This document shows positions 1 to 8,722 of a stretch of 64,000 nt of DNA, piece after piece. The translations under genes and the position numbers were made by a program. The notes under the pieces are model-generated. The model worked only from the letters and a program-made list of their open reading frames with translations, did not search any database and was not told the DNA's origin. Origin of the DNA: DATMER01 sp963844885 (GTDB lineage: Bacteria; Acidobacteriota; Thermoanaerobaculia; Multivoradales; UBA5704). The DNA is taken from positions 620,001-684,000 of the forward strand of contig CAWJQA010000006.1 of NCBI GenBank assembly GCA_963844885.1. The letters run 5' to 3'. Numbering within the stretch: the first letter of the stretch is position 1; each line of letters starts with the position of its first letter.

Positions 1-1304
1 AGCTTGGGAACTCCGACAAGATCCGGCCGTACCCGGTCGATTGTGCGGAACCAGGCTCGCTCATTGTGTTGGGCGACGTGGCGAGCCCGGACAGAGCCAG
101 CATGGATCTCAAGGTAGCGCGCCAGGCGTGGGTAGTCCCTCAGATCGACGACTCCGCCGCCATCGCGAAAAGTATTGATAACAAACCTGTTGCCATTGTG
201 GATTCGGCCTGCTTTGATGTCATCGCGCATGACAAGGGGTACGAGGCGATCTGCCTCGATGTCGGCGTCCGGCCCAACGATGTAAATTTTATCATTACCC
301 GTTGCGACTCCGATGCGAACCTTGGTGTCTCCCGTCTCGAGCGGCGTGTGACGATCCTCAAGCTGCCGCAGGACGGCCAGTTGCTCCGGTGTGCTGAAAA
401 CCCATGGCTCGTCGCCCCGAAACCAAGTCTCGTAACGGGTTGCCACGACGCCAGCCGCGTTCTTGCCCGCCCCATTCATTGCAGGTATGACGGCGCTGCA
501 TTCTTCCGCCGATGCCGAATCGAGAGTCGCGACACTGACTCTATCGATTTTGCCACGGCCGATCGCAAAGATCGCCGGGTAGGCAATAACCTCGGACTCG
601 AAAGGCGAAGCATGATGAAGGTCGATGTAGCAACGGACCCGAAAGCGCTCGGTGATGATCCGGCGAAGCGGAGCGCCATATTTGTTGAGTGTCCATCGAT
701 CCGCACAGACAAACGACAAAACGCCTTCCTCCCCCAAAAGATTTAACCCGTGTTCGATGAAGGCGACGTAGAGATCGGCGCGATCGTAGATGGACGAGAA
801 TCGTCTTCGATACTCCTGCTGCAGAACAGATGCAACCTGCTCGATGCGCACGTAGGGAGGGTTCCCCACGATGGCGTCGAACCTCTCGCCTCCGCTCGTC
901 AGAAGGAAGTCCTCTTGACGAATCCAGCCGCTCGCGAGGTTCTCAGCAATGGACTCCTTGGCTCCACTCTCGACGAGTTGCTCGATCACCGCTCGTCTGG
1001 AAATGGCAATGTGCTCGGCGTCTATGTCGTACGCCGTGATCGAGGTGCCCAGGCTGGCCATCGGTCGGCGATGCCGCTTCGCCGAGGCCGAGAGGCGTTT
1101 CACTGCTGGAAGAAGAAATGCCCCATGCCCGCAGGCTGGCTCCAGAAGACGCAGCTTTGTCAGATCTCGATCGGTCGTGTAGCCTGCCAGGTCCAGGATG
1201 AGCTCGACGACATGTGGCTTGGTGAGGACGACTCCATGCGTCCCGCCCGACGTGCGCTCACCATACTCATACACATTGCCGGGGAGCGCCACCGGAAAAT
1301 CCAT
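1..1304 (-). CDS. DNA adenine-N6 methyltransferase, PaeR7I/XhoI-like (3' end outside window)
   Basis: An uninterrupted minus-strand frame of about 434 codons runs from an ATG at 1304 off the left edge, so the C-terminus is missing. GGGAGG sits about 8 nt upstream of the ATG and supports this start. SAM motif I is seen as LEPACGHGAFLLPAV (about residue 50), an acidic YDIDAEHI motif II follows, and the adenine-MTase motif IV is FDAIVGNPPYVRIEQ (about residue 140). A downstream stretch GVATGNDKIYIV resembles the specificity region of TaqI/Eco57I-like enzymes. The enzyme should methylate adenine in the recognition site of its partner nuclease. The neighbouring nuclease remnant looks like PaeR7I/XhoI (CTCGAG), so the same site is inferred. 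Confidence 0.88.
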   Translation of the reverse strand, partial: MDFPVALPGNVYEYGERTSGGTHGVVLTKPHVVELILDLAGYTTDRDLTKLRLLEPACGHGAFLLPAVKRLSASAKRHRRPMASLGTSITAYDIDAEHIAISRRAVIEQLVESGAKESIAENLASGWIRQEDFLLTSGGERFDAIVGNPPYVRIEQVASVLQQEYRRRFSSIYDRADLYVAFIEHGLNLLGEEGVLSFVCADRWTLNKYGAPLRRIITERFRVRCYIDLHHASPFESEVIAYPAIFAIGRGKIDRVSVATLDSASAEECSAVIPAMNGAGKNAAGVVATRYETWFRGDEPWVFSTPEQLAVLRQLEDRHTPLETGDTKVRIGVATGNDKIYIVGPDADIEADRLVPLVMRDDIKAGRIHNGNRFVINTFRDGGGVVDLRDYPRLARYLEIHAGSVRARHVAQHNERAWFRTIDRVRPDLVGVPK

Positions 1305-1319
1305 GAATGCTGCCTCCCG

Positions 1320-1905
1320 CTAGGTGTTCGCCACGTAGGTGGCCACGTGTCCCGCAGGCCAACCAGGAAGTTCGCATCGAGAGGTCATCCTCTGGCACAG
1401 TGTACTCCCCCCGGAGGCCCTGCGCCTCGGTGGCCATCAAGAGCGCCGCGAGGTCGTAGGGTTCTCCAGGCCCAGCTTGGCAAGAGCCGCTCATAGCGCT
1501 TCGCGTCGGACGCGCCCCGGAAGTCCGGGAAAACAGGGAAGTGCGGCTCGGCCACCGGGACGGGCTGCGTAGACTTCGGGCAGTCCTCTAATAGCATCAC
1601 CCAGCCCAGCCATGGGCGTGGCCGTGCCGTCCCAAAAGCACCTTCTCGGTACGCCGTCCAAAGGTCGGCGGCATTCCCGGGGCTTCCTCGTTCGATTGGT
1701 GAAAATGTTGCCGAAGGATGGCCCGCGCTGAGACTTGAACTCGAGAGCCGCAACGATGGCCGGCGCCCGTCATGGGCAGACGAATGACATGTCCCGGAGA
1801 GTCGCCATTACAGTCGGCCTGAAGAATCCGAAGGTCACATCCACGAAGAAGTAGCTGGCGCTCTGCGGTCGCATGGCTTAGCTGGCCTAACCGCCGTCGG
1901 AGCAA
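1320..1905 (-). pseudogene. PaeR7I/XhoI-like type II restriction endonuclease, frame-broken
   Basis: Pieces of one protein are spread over all three minus frames. In order they read FGFFRPT, then AALEFKSQ (a PD-(D/E)xK-like ExK core), GPSFGNIFTNRT, DLWTAYREGAFG, RPWLGWVMLLEDCPKS, EPHFPVFPDFRGASDAKRYE, GLRGEY and NFLVGLRGHVATYVANT followed by TAG at 1322-1320. These match my memory of the PaeR7I/XhoI nuclease family (about 245 residues, cleaves CTCGAG). At least four frame changes and one in-frame TGA separate them. The stop lies 15 nt before the methyltransferase start, the usual R-M order. The N-terminal third is not recognisable. It is either a pseudogene that left the methyltransferase orphaned, or an intact gene damaged by sequence errors. 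Confidence 0.7.
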
Positions 1906-2489
1906 CGGCCGTTGGAGATTGCGTCGACACGAGCAGCTTTCAGTTCAGGAGATCGACACCCAGGTAGGGGAGCACGTCCGAGGCGCGTGCCGGAGTCGTC
2001 CACAGCTTCCCGAGTTGACGGCCCGCGCGGGCCGTGCCTCCGGCTTCGAGGTCGGAAGCGCGTTCCGGCCTCCCACCGGCTCGCTCATGCCGGGTTGGTC
2101 GTGAAGATGCCAGGTGGGGTACGGCACGGGTACCACGGACGAAGGGCAGGGTGATACTAGAAGGAGCTTTCTCATCTCAACCTTCCTTTTGGAAAGAGCC
2201 GCCGGAAGGGACGGCTCCTGGGCGACGACTCTCTTCGCCGCCATCCGAGAGACCCCCTTCAACCTCTCCGGTTTACGCGCAACGAAGGCCCCGTATCCGC
2301 GTGGACTCCCAAACCCGCCCGCCGCCCTGGAAGTCGCCACGAGCCCGGCTGGGCCGGCGTTTGTACAAGGACAAGGCGGCGTTTCCTCGCGCCGTCGCCA
2401 GGCCGGCGCAACCGTGGCAAGATTGCCGGCCATGGCGCTCTCTCCACGGCGGCTCTCGCCCACGGGGTAGCGCGAGAAAGGATCTCGCC
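1906..2489. other. gene-poor stretch
   Basis: No convincing gene was found here. The open frames on both strands lack recognisable domains. The missing N-terminal part of the restriction nuclease would be expected at about 1.9-2.1 kb on the minus strand, but nothing resembling it is visible. Confidence 0.5.
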
Positions 2490-4151
2490 ATGGGTTTTGC
2501 ATCCCCCCGCCGCCTTGCCGGCAGTGCCGTGACCTTCTGGCTGCTGGCCATGCTGCTGTCGCCGCCCTTCCTGCGTTCGCAAGAGGCGCCGGCGGGCTAC
2601 GAGGCGCTGGTCGCCCTCTGGAAGGAGTGGCGGACCTTCGAGCCGCCGCCGTGGCGCGACGGAGCGCCCGACTATGGGACGGAAGCGATGGCGGCTCAGC
2701 ACGAGGGGCTGCGCGCCCTCCAGGCGCGGCTGCGGGCGATCGATCCGAGTGGCTGGCCGGTCGCGCAACAGGTCGACTACCACCTTGTGCGGGCCGAGAT
2801 GAACGGGCTCGACTTCAACCACCGTGTCCTCCGCCCGTGGGCCCGCGATCCGGCTTTCTATCTTTCGGTGTGGAGCGAGCAGAGCGACACGCCGGCCCAT
2901 GAAGGGCCGACCCACCACGCCGTCATCGACCTTTGGGCCTATTCCTTTCCGTTGACCGCGGCGGACGGCGCGCGATTGGCCGGCGAGCTGCGGACCATCC
3001 CGCCTCTGCTCCGGCAGGCGCGGCGGAACCTGACGGGCAATGCGCGCGACCTCTGGCTGGCGGGCATCGGGACGATGCGCGGCCAGGTGGCGGCGCTCGA
3101 GGATCTGAAGCGGCGGATCGCCGAGACCGACCCGGCCCTCACCGGCGCCACCTCCGCGGCCCTGCAGGCGACGCAGGACTTCGTCGCCTGGCTCGACGAG
3201 CAGGCGCCCGCGAAGACCGGCCCGTCGGGGATCGGCAAGGAAAACTACAACTGGGCGTTGCGCAACGTCCACCTGATCCCGATGACCTGGGACGACGAGG
3301 TCCAACTGCTGCGGCGCGAGCTCGACCGCGCCCATGCCTCCCTCCACCTCGAAGAGCAGCGCAACCGCAACCTGCCGCCGCTGGCCGCCATCGCCACTCC
3401 CGAGGAGTATGACCGGCGGGCCGGCCAGGCGGCGGGCAAGTACCTCGCCTTCCTGGCGGAGAAAGAAATCCTGCCGATCCGGGGCTACATGGATCCGGCG
3501 CTGCGCGCCCATCTCGGTGCCTTCGTGCCCCCGGAGTCGCGCAACTTTTTCCAGATCGCCATTCACTACGAACCGATGACGCTGTATACCCATTTCTACC
3601 ACTGGTGGGACCTGGCGCGCATGCGCGAAGAGCCGAACCCCAGCCCGATCCGCCGCGGCCCCCTGCTCTACAACATCTTCGCCGCCCGCTCCGAGGGTCT
3701 GGCCACCGGGATGGAAGAGATGATGATGCACGCCGGCCTTTACGACGACAATCCGCGGGCGCGCGAGATCGTCTGGATCATGCTGGCCCAGCGCGCCGCC
3801 CGTGGGCTGGGCTCCCTCTACGTCCAGGCCAACGACTTCAACCTCCAGCAGGCGCGGGATTTCCACGTCGAGTGGACCCCCCGTGGCTGGATGCGAAAAG
3901 ACCTCGACCTCCTCGGCTTCGAGCAGCAACTCTACTTGCGCCAGCCCGGCTACGGCAGCAGCTACATCACCGGCAAGGTCCAGATCGAGCGCCTGCTGAC
4001 CGAGCGCAGCCACCAGCTCGGCAGCGCGTTCAAGCTCTCGGACTTCTTCGCCGAGGTCAACGCCGCCGGAGTCATCCCGGTGTCGATGATCCGCTGGCAA
4101 CTGACCGGCAAGGACGACGAGATCCGCGCCCTTCTCGCGGACGGCGGCTGA
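2490..4151 (+). CDS. Exported DUF885-family protein
   Basis: A 553-residue protein. The ATG at 2490 follows GAAAGGA and opens a signal-peptide-like segment (SAVTFWLLAMLLSPPF) ending near residue 30; the open frame continues further upstream but without signal-peptide logic. Family features include GIGKENYNW near the middle, the segment SEGLATGMEEMMMHAGLY, and PGYGSSYITGKVQIERLL near the end, all typical of DUF885 proteins, which are distantly related to metallopeptidases. The common DUF885 zinc motif (THEGxPGHH) is absent; in its place is YTHFYHWWDLARM, so classical peptidase activity is doubtful or uses variant ligands. It stands alone on the plus strand and is probably periplasmic. The precise reaction is unknown. 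Confidence 0.82.
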   Translation: MGFASPRRLAGSAVTFWLLAMLLSPPFLRSQEAPAGYEALVALWKEWRTFEPPPWRDGAPDYGTEAMAAQHEGLRALQARLRAIDPSGWPVAQQVDYHLVRAEMNGLDFNHRVLRPWARDPAFYLSVWSEQSDTPAHEGPTHHAVIDLWAYSFPLTAADGARLAGELRTIPPLLRQARRNLTGNARDLWLAGIGTMRGQVAALEDLKRRIAETDPALTGATSAALQATQDFVAWLDEQAPAKTGPSGIGKENYNWALRNVHLIPMTWDDEVQLLRRELDRAHASLHLEEQRNRNLPPLAAIATPEEYDRRAGQAAGKYLAFLAEKEILPIRGYMDPALRAHLGAFVPPESRNFFQIAIHYEPMTLYTHFYHWWDLARMREEPNPSPIRRGPLLYNIFAARSEGLATGMEEMMMHAGLYDDNPRAREIVWIMLAQRAARGLGSLYVQANDFNLQQARDFHVEWTPRGWMRKDLDLLGFEQQLYLRQPGYGSSYITGKVQIERLLTERSHQLGSAFKLSDFFAEVNAAGVIPVSMIRWQLTGKDDEIRALLADGG

Positions 4152-4175
4152 CCGGAGGACGGTACGGGCTTGCCT

Positions 4176-4218
4176 GGAACTATGCACCAGCTACATAATG
4201 TTTCTGCTGCATAGTTCC
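4176..4218. repeat. Perfect 11-bp inverted repeat
   Basis: GGAACTATGCA at 4176-4186 is repeated inverted as TGCATAGTTCC at 4208-4218 around a 21-nt AT-rich centre containing ACATAAT. It lies between the DUF885 stop and the truncated ATPase. It could be an operator/promoter for the ATPase, a terminator-like hairpin, or the footprint of a small mobile element. Confidence 0.7.
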
Positions 4219-4292
4219 GGACGAGACCGCCGCCATGAAGCTTCCCTTCCTCCCTCCTCTCCCGCTGGTGGCGGGAGGCGCCGCCCGGGACG

Positions 4293-5369
4293 GTGCTCGC
4301 GCTGGATGAATTTCCGTCCCTGGTCGCGGTCAGCCCCGAGCTGCCGAGCCTGCTGCAGAAGCATCTGGACCGCGAGAGCGAGCGCGGCCTCCATCTCCTC
4401 CTGAGCGGTTCCTCGCAGCGCATGATGCAGGGTCTCGTCCTCGACCGCACGGCGCCGCTGTTCGGACGCGCCAGCGAGATCCTCAAGATCTCCCCTCTGC
4501 CCGCGGGATGGATCGAGGAGGCGCTCGCTCTGAAGGCTCCCGAGCGCGCTATCGAGGCCTATGCGGTTTGGGGTGGGACCCCCAGGTATTGGGAGCTGGC
4601 GCGCGATCATCCGGATCTGCCGGCGGCCATCCGCTCCCTCGTCCTCAGCCCGCTGGGGGTCCTTTTCGAAGAGCCGTCGCGCCTGCTGCTCGACGACATG
4701 CGGGACACCACGCAGGCGGCGTCGATCCTGAGCCTGATCGGTCAGGGCTGCCACCGCCTCTCCGAGATCGCGGCGCGGCTGGGCAAGCCGATGACCGCGC
4801 TCTCACGGCCGCTCCAGCGCATGCAGGACATGGATCTGATCACGCGCGAGCTGCCGTTCGCCGAGCCGCCGCGCGGCGGCAAGCGGACGCTTTACAAGAT
4901 TTCCGATCCCTTCCTGCGCTTCTGGTTCCGCTACGTCGAGATCAACCGCTCCCGCCTCGGCGCCGGCCAGACGGCGGCGGTGGAGAAAGAGATCGCTGAG
5001 CGGCTCGGGCATCACGTCGGCGAGATCTGGGAGGAGCTGGCGCGCGCCAGCGCGCCGCGACTCCAAACCGGCGGCAAGACCTGGGGACCGGCCGGCCGCT
5101 GGTGGGGTCCCGGCCTCGACCGCCAACCGCTCGAAGTGGATCTCGTGGCGGAGAGCGGCGACGGCGGCAGCGTCCTGGTCGGTGAAGTGAAATGGTCCGC
5201 ACCGCGTGACGCCACGCGTCTCCTGGCAGAGCTCGAAGACAAGGCCCGGCGCCTACCCTTCATCGCCGGGCGAGAGGTCGTTGCGGCCCTATGGCTCAAG
5301 GCGCCGGTCGCCGGAGCATCGCCTGAGCGCGTGGTGACGCCGCGCCAGGTGCTCGACGTCCTGCGGTGA
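4293..5369 (+). pseudogene. DUF234-type ATPase lacking its P-loop (5'-truncated)
   Basis: The frame opens with the Walker B segment (GTVLALDEFPSLV) and continues through an ATPase lid, a winged-helix part (SLIGQGCHRLSEIAARLG), the LYKISDPFLRFWFRYVE hallmark of the DUF234 C-terminal region, and a PD-(D/E)xK-like end (EVDLVAES...VLVGEVKW). The coding pattern extends back to a TGA at 4236, but about 90-100 N-terminal residues with the Walker A GxxGxGKT motif are absent. GTG at 4293 is only a formal start. These proteins are usually 450-480 residues and are thought to be defence- or mobility-associated AAA ATPases. This copy should be unable to bind ATP normally. Confidence 0.75.
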
Positions 5370-5550
5370 CGGCGATGATGACGCGATAACAGGGAATCTG
5401 GACGAATCGACGAAAAACAGGCTCGCTCTGCCTACGACGCGTTCAAGCGCGACACGAGCGTCAGAGAGATCGAGACTGCCGCGATCGGGCGGTATACTCC
5501 GCCCGGTCGCGCGTTCTTCCGGCGCGCGCCTTCTCCCGAATGGACCCCCT
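5370..5550 (+). other. Intergenic region upstream of yaeQ
   Basis: No gene seen. It contains the palindromic -10-like element listed separately at 5488-5505. The leader between that element and the yaeQ start is about 45 nt. Confidence 0.5.
5488..5505 (+). promoter_or_regulatory. Palindrome overlapping a -10-like box
   Basis: GGGCGG-TATACT-CCGCCC: a -10-like hexamer flanked by perfect 6-bp inverted arms, about 45 nt before the yaeQ start. The arrangement suggests a repressor operator covering the promoter. No protein is assigned to it. Confidence 0.45.
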
Positions 5551-6096
5551 GTGGCGCTGACCGCGACGGTCTACAACCTCGAAGTCTCCCTGGCCGACGT
5601 CGATCGCGGCGTGTACGAGAGCCTCGCCTTGCGCGTGGCGCTCCATCCGTCGGAAACGCTGGAGTACATGCTGACCCGGGTGCTCGCCTACTGCCTCCAG
5701 TACGAGGAGGGGATCACCTTTTCGCGCGGCGGCGTCTCCGACCCGGACGAGCCGCCGGTCCGGATCGTGGACCCCACCGGCCGCGTCACGGCCTGGATCG
5801 AGATCGGCACTCCCGACGCCGAGCGCCTCAACAAGGCGTCCAAGGCCGCGGATCGGGTGGCGGTCTACACGCACAAGAACCCGGCGACGCTGCTGCGCCA
5901 GTTTGCCGGACGGCGCATCCACCGCGCCGCCGAGATCCCCATCTACGCCTTCGACCGTGCGCTGATCGAGGAGGCCTCGCAACTCCTCGACCGCCGCACC
6001 ACCATCGACCTCTCCGTCACCGGCGGCCAGCTCTACCTCTCCCTCGGAGGCCGGAGCTTCTCCGGTGCCGTGACCGAGCACCGCATCGAACCCTAA
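5551..6096 (+). CDS. yaeQ: YaeQ family protein
   Basis: 181 residues, the normal YaeQ length. It begins ALTATVYNLEVSLADVDRG and carries the typical internal segments LHPSETLEYMLTRVLAYCL, DPTGRVTAWIEIGTPDAERL and VAVYTHKNP. YaeQ proteins adopt a PD-(D/E)xK-like fold; the cellular role is poorly defined (the E. coli homologue was linked to RfaH suppression). GTG at 5551 is the start that matches family N-termini. It is followed 22 nt later by the DinB/YfiT gene on the same strand and may be co-transcribed with it. Confidence 0.92.
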   Translation: MALTATVYNLEVSLADVDRGVYESLALRVALHPSETLEYMLTRVLAYCLQYEEGITFSRGGVSDPDEPPVRIVDPTGRVTAWIEIGTPDAERLNKASKAADRVAVYTHKNPATLLRQFAGRRIHRAAEIPIYAFDRALIEEASQLLDRRTTIDLSVTGGQLYLSLGGRSFSGAVTEHRIEP

Positions 6097-6118
6097 ACCC
6101 AGAAGAGGGAGACCGATC

Positions 6119-6649
6119 ATGACCGAGACCGACCTCCGCTATCCCGTCGGACACTTCCGGAGGGTGACCTCGCTGACGGACGCAGAGCGCCAGGAGTCCA
6201 TCGAATCCATCGCCGCCGCGCCCGCCCGGCTCCGCGCCGCGATCCAGGGGCTGTCCGAAGAGCAGCTCGACACCCCCTACCGGCCCGGCGGCTGGACCGT
6301 CCGGCAGGTCGTCCACCACGTCCCGGACAGCCACATGAACGCCTACATCCGGTTCAAGTGGACGCTGACCGAGGACAACCCGACGATCCGGACTTACGAG
6401 CAAGACCTCTGGGCCGAGCTCGCGGACAGCCGTGGGCCCGTGGAGGGCTCGCTGACGATGCTCGAGGTGCTCCACGACCGGTGGGTGCGTCTCCTGCGCT
6501 CGATGAAGCCCGAGGACTTCGGCCGGCAGTTCAACCATCCCGAGAACGGCCCGATGACGCTCGACAGCCTGCTGGTGCTCTACGACTGGCACGGCCGGCA
6601 CCACGTGGCCCACGTCACCGGCCTGCGCGAGCGAATGGGTTGGGATTGA
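6119..6649 (+). CDS. YfiT-like DinB-superfamily protein
   Basis: 176 residues. Start ATG 6119 is preceded by AGAGGGAG. The sequence begins LRYPVGHF and contains GGWTVRQVVHHVPDSHMNAY and YDWHGRHHVAHV; the three histidines (the first in HHVPDSH, the others in HGRHHVAH) form the metal site of the YfiT/BstA type of four-helix DinB proteins. Relatives include putative metal-dependent hydrolases and bacillithiol-S-transferase-like proteins. The organism is not expected to make bacillithiol, so the thiol cofactor and substrate are unknown. Confidence 0.9.
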   Translation: MTETDLRYPVGHFRRVTSLTDAERQESIESIAAAPARLRAAIQGLSEEQLDTPYRPGGWTVRQVVHHVPDSHMNAYIRFKWTLTEDNPTIRTYEQDLWAELADSRGPVEGSLTMLEVLHDRWVRLLRSMKPEDFGRQFNHPENGPMTLDSLLVLYDWHGRHHVAHVTGLRERMGWD

Positions 6650-6662
6650 TCGATCGCGCCTG

Positions 6663-7880
6663 TCAGCCGGCCTCGGAACCAGACGCGCGGAAGCGCTCGC
6701 CCACACGGCGATAGGCCTCGCGGAAGGAGATCCCTTCCGCGAGGACCAGCCGGTAGGCCTCCTCGGCCGCGCGCAGCTCGGGCGCCAGCTCGATGCGCTC
6801 GGCGTTGAACCGCACGCCGTCCAGGGCCGGCACCACGATGGCCAGCGTGTCGCGCGCGAGATCGACGCCGCGGAAGAGCGGCGCCTTGAGGAGTTGCAGG
6901 TCGCGGTGGTAGCCCGACGGGAGCTTGGCGGTGATCCCCAGCACCTCCACGAGGCAGGCCTGCGCGGTCGCCGTACGGCCGCGGATCAGCTCGAAGACGT
7001 CCGGGTTGCGCTTCTGCGGCATGATCGAGGAGCCGGTGGTCATCTCCGCGCTCAGGGTGACGAAACCCAGCTCTTTCATGTTGAACAGCACAAGGTCGGC
7101 GGCCAGCCGTCCCAGATCCTGCATGAGCAGCGCGGTTTCGAAGAGGACGTGCGCCTCGGCCTTGCCACGGGAGAGCTGGACGGCGGTGACCGGCTCGTGG
7201 ATCGCGGCGAACCCGAGGCTCCGGCGCGTGGCTTCGCGGTCGACCGGCAGCAGCGGCACGCCGTAGCCGGCGGCGGACCCGAGCGGGTTCTTGTCCAGCC
7301 GGCGGCGGGCCGCGGCGAGCCCTTCCGCGTCGTCCCGCAGCTCGGCCGCGAAGCCGCCGGCCCACAGCGGGACGGAGCTGGGCATGGCGGGCTGCTGGTG
7401 GGTGTAGCCGGGGAGCGGCGTGGCCGCCTCACGCCCGGCCAGCGCGTCCAGGGCCGCGGCCACGGCGAGCGCCCCCTCCCGCAGCGCCGCGGTCTCGTCG
7501 AGCAGGTAGAGCCGCAGGGCCGCCAGCACCTGGTCGTTCCGCGAGCGGCCGAGGTGGAGGCGGGCACCGGCCTCGCCGATCCTCGCCGTGAGCCGCGACT
7601 CCAGCGCGGTGTGGACGTCCTCGTCGGCCAGCTCGATCCGCCAATTGTCCTCATGTTCGGGGCCTGCGGCATGGGCCGCGGCCAACGCGGCCAGCCCCTC
7701 GCGGATCGCCGCCAGGTCGGCCGCCGAGAGAAGGCCGGCGCCGTGGAGCATCTCAGCGTGGGCGATCGACGCGCGCACGTCGTAGGGGACCAGGCGGGCG
7801 TCGAGGAGGTGATCCTCGCCTGCCGTGTAGCGCAGCACCCGTTCGTCGAGCGGCTCGCCCTTGTCCCAGAGCCGGGTCAC
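6663..7880 (-). CDS. argH: Argininosuccinate lyase
   Basis: 405 residues, slightly shorter than most ArgH (about 450). It catalyses argininosuccinate to arginine plus fumarate, the last step of arginine synthesis. Family signatures are present: LHLGRSRNDQVLAALRLYL, YTHQQPAMPSSV, and the lyase signature GSSIMPQKRNPDVFELIRG containing the catalytic serine loop. The GTG at 7880 (VTRLWDKGEPLDERVL) overlaps the upstream argE stop by 4 nt (GTGA), so translation is probably coupled. The open frame extends further upstream, but that part is a shadow of argE. The gene itself looks intact. Confidence 0.95.
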   Translation of the reverse strand: MTRLWDKGEPLDERVLRYTAGEDHLLDARLVPYDVRASIAHAEMLHGAGLLSAADLAAIREGLAALAAAHAAGPEHEDNWRIELADEDVHTALESRLTARIGEAGARLHLGRSRNDQVLAALRLYLLDETAALREGALAVAAALDALAGREAATPLPGYTHQQPAMPSSVPLWAGGFAAELRDDAEGLAAARRRLDKNPLGSAAGYGVPLLPVDREATRRSLGFAAIHEPVTAVQLSRGKAEAHVLFETALLMQDLGRLAADLVLFNMKELGFVTLSAEMTTGSSIMPQKRNPDVFELIRGRTATAQACLVEVLGITAKLPSGYHRDLQLLKAPLFRGVDLARDTLAIVVPALDGVRFNAERIELAPELRAAEEAYRLVLAEGISFREAYRRVGERFRASGSEAG

Positions 7881-8722
7881 CGGGCCTCCACGGTCTCGGC
7901 TTCTGTGATCTTCCCGGCGCGTAGCTCGGCGTAGGCGCCGATCAGGCGGGTGTAAAAGCGCGCCCCGGCGAGGATCTCCTCCTCCAAGACGAATTCGTCC
8001 GGCGTGTGCGAGCGCTCGCTGCGGCCCGGCCCGCACTTGATGGCGGGCGCGCCGAGGAAGACCATGTCCGACAGGGTCGGCGAGCCGAACACGCGGGCCT
8101 CCGGGCGGACGCGGCAGGCGGCCTGGACGATGGCGGCGTCGCGCGGCGTCTCCTTCGGCGTGAGCCGGTCCGACAGCACTCGCACCTCTCCCCGCACCCG
8201 CTCCCTCACCCGCCTCAGGATCTCGGCCGCCGGCAGCGCCGGCGTGGTGCGCACGTCGAGCACGGCGGTGGCCTCGCCCGGCACCACGTTCCTCGCCGTG
8301 CCGGCGCGCACCTGGGTCGGCTCCAGCGTGACCGGTCCCAGGTGCGGATGCGCCGGCCCGAAGTCGATCCCCTCCAGCGCCACCAGGTCGCGGGCCAGGA
8401 GGCGGGCGGCGTTCGCGGCGCCGAGCGCCTGTGCGTTCGCGGCGTGGCAGGCGTCGCCATGGGCGATCAGCTCCAGGACCATCAACCCCTTCTGGGCCAC
8501 GGCCACGTCGAGCCCGGTGGGCTCGCCCACCACGGCCGCCTCGATCTCCAGGCCGCGGCGCGCCAGCTCGGCGAGCACCGCCTGGGTGCCGGTGCCGCGC
8601 GTCTCCTCGCCTTCGACCAGGGCGAGCGCCAGCGTGAACGGCAGGTCGAGGCCGGTGAACGCGAGGAACGCGGCTCGGGCGCACGGGCCGTCGGCGCTCA
8701 GGTCGACAGTGAGGTCAGGCCC
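7877..8722 (-). pseudogene. argE: ArgE/LysK-type M20 deacetylase, N-terminus missing
   Basis: The frame is open from the TGA at 8725-8723 and shows an M20-family peptidase body: ALVEGEETRGTGT (metal-ligand Glu pair), VVGEPTGLDVAVAQKG, the dimerisation domain, VRAGTARNVVPGEA, and GRSERSHTPDEFV with the C-terminal His ligand. About 90-100 N-terminal residues carrying the HxD and D metal ligands are gone, replaced by the 3' end of an unrelated GNAT gene. The only formal start is GTG 8578. It would normally deacetylate N-acetylornithine (or the LysW-linked intermediate). It overlaps argH by 4 nt. Loss of the front half should abolish activity unless another argE exists. Confidence 0.8.

Noticed and set aside
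2259..4187. 642-residue minus-strand ORF opposite the DUF885 gene
   Set aside because: It is a shadow frame: Arg/Gly/Val-rich, no domain, and the opposite strand has a clear signal peptide and family motifs.
6663..8684. ArgH with a long N-terminal extension (673 residues)
   Set aside because: The upstream part of the frame is Arg/Gly/Ala-rich shadow of argE; family homology begins at the GTG at 7880.
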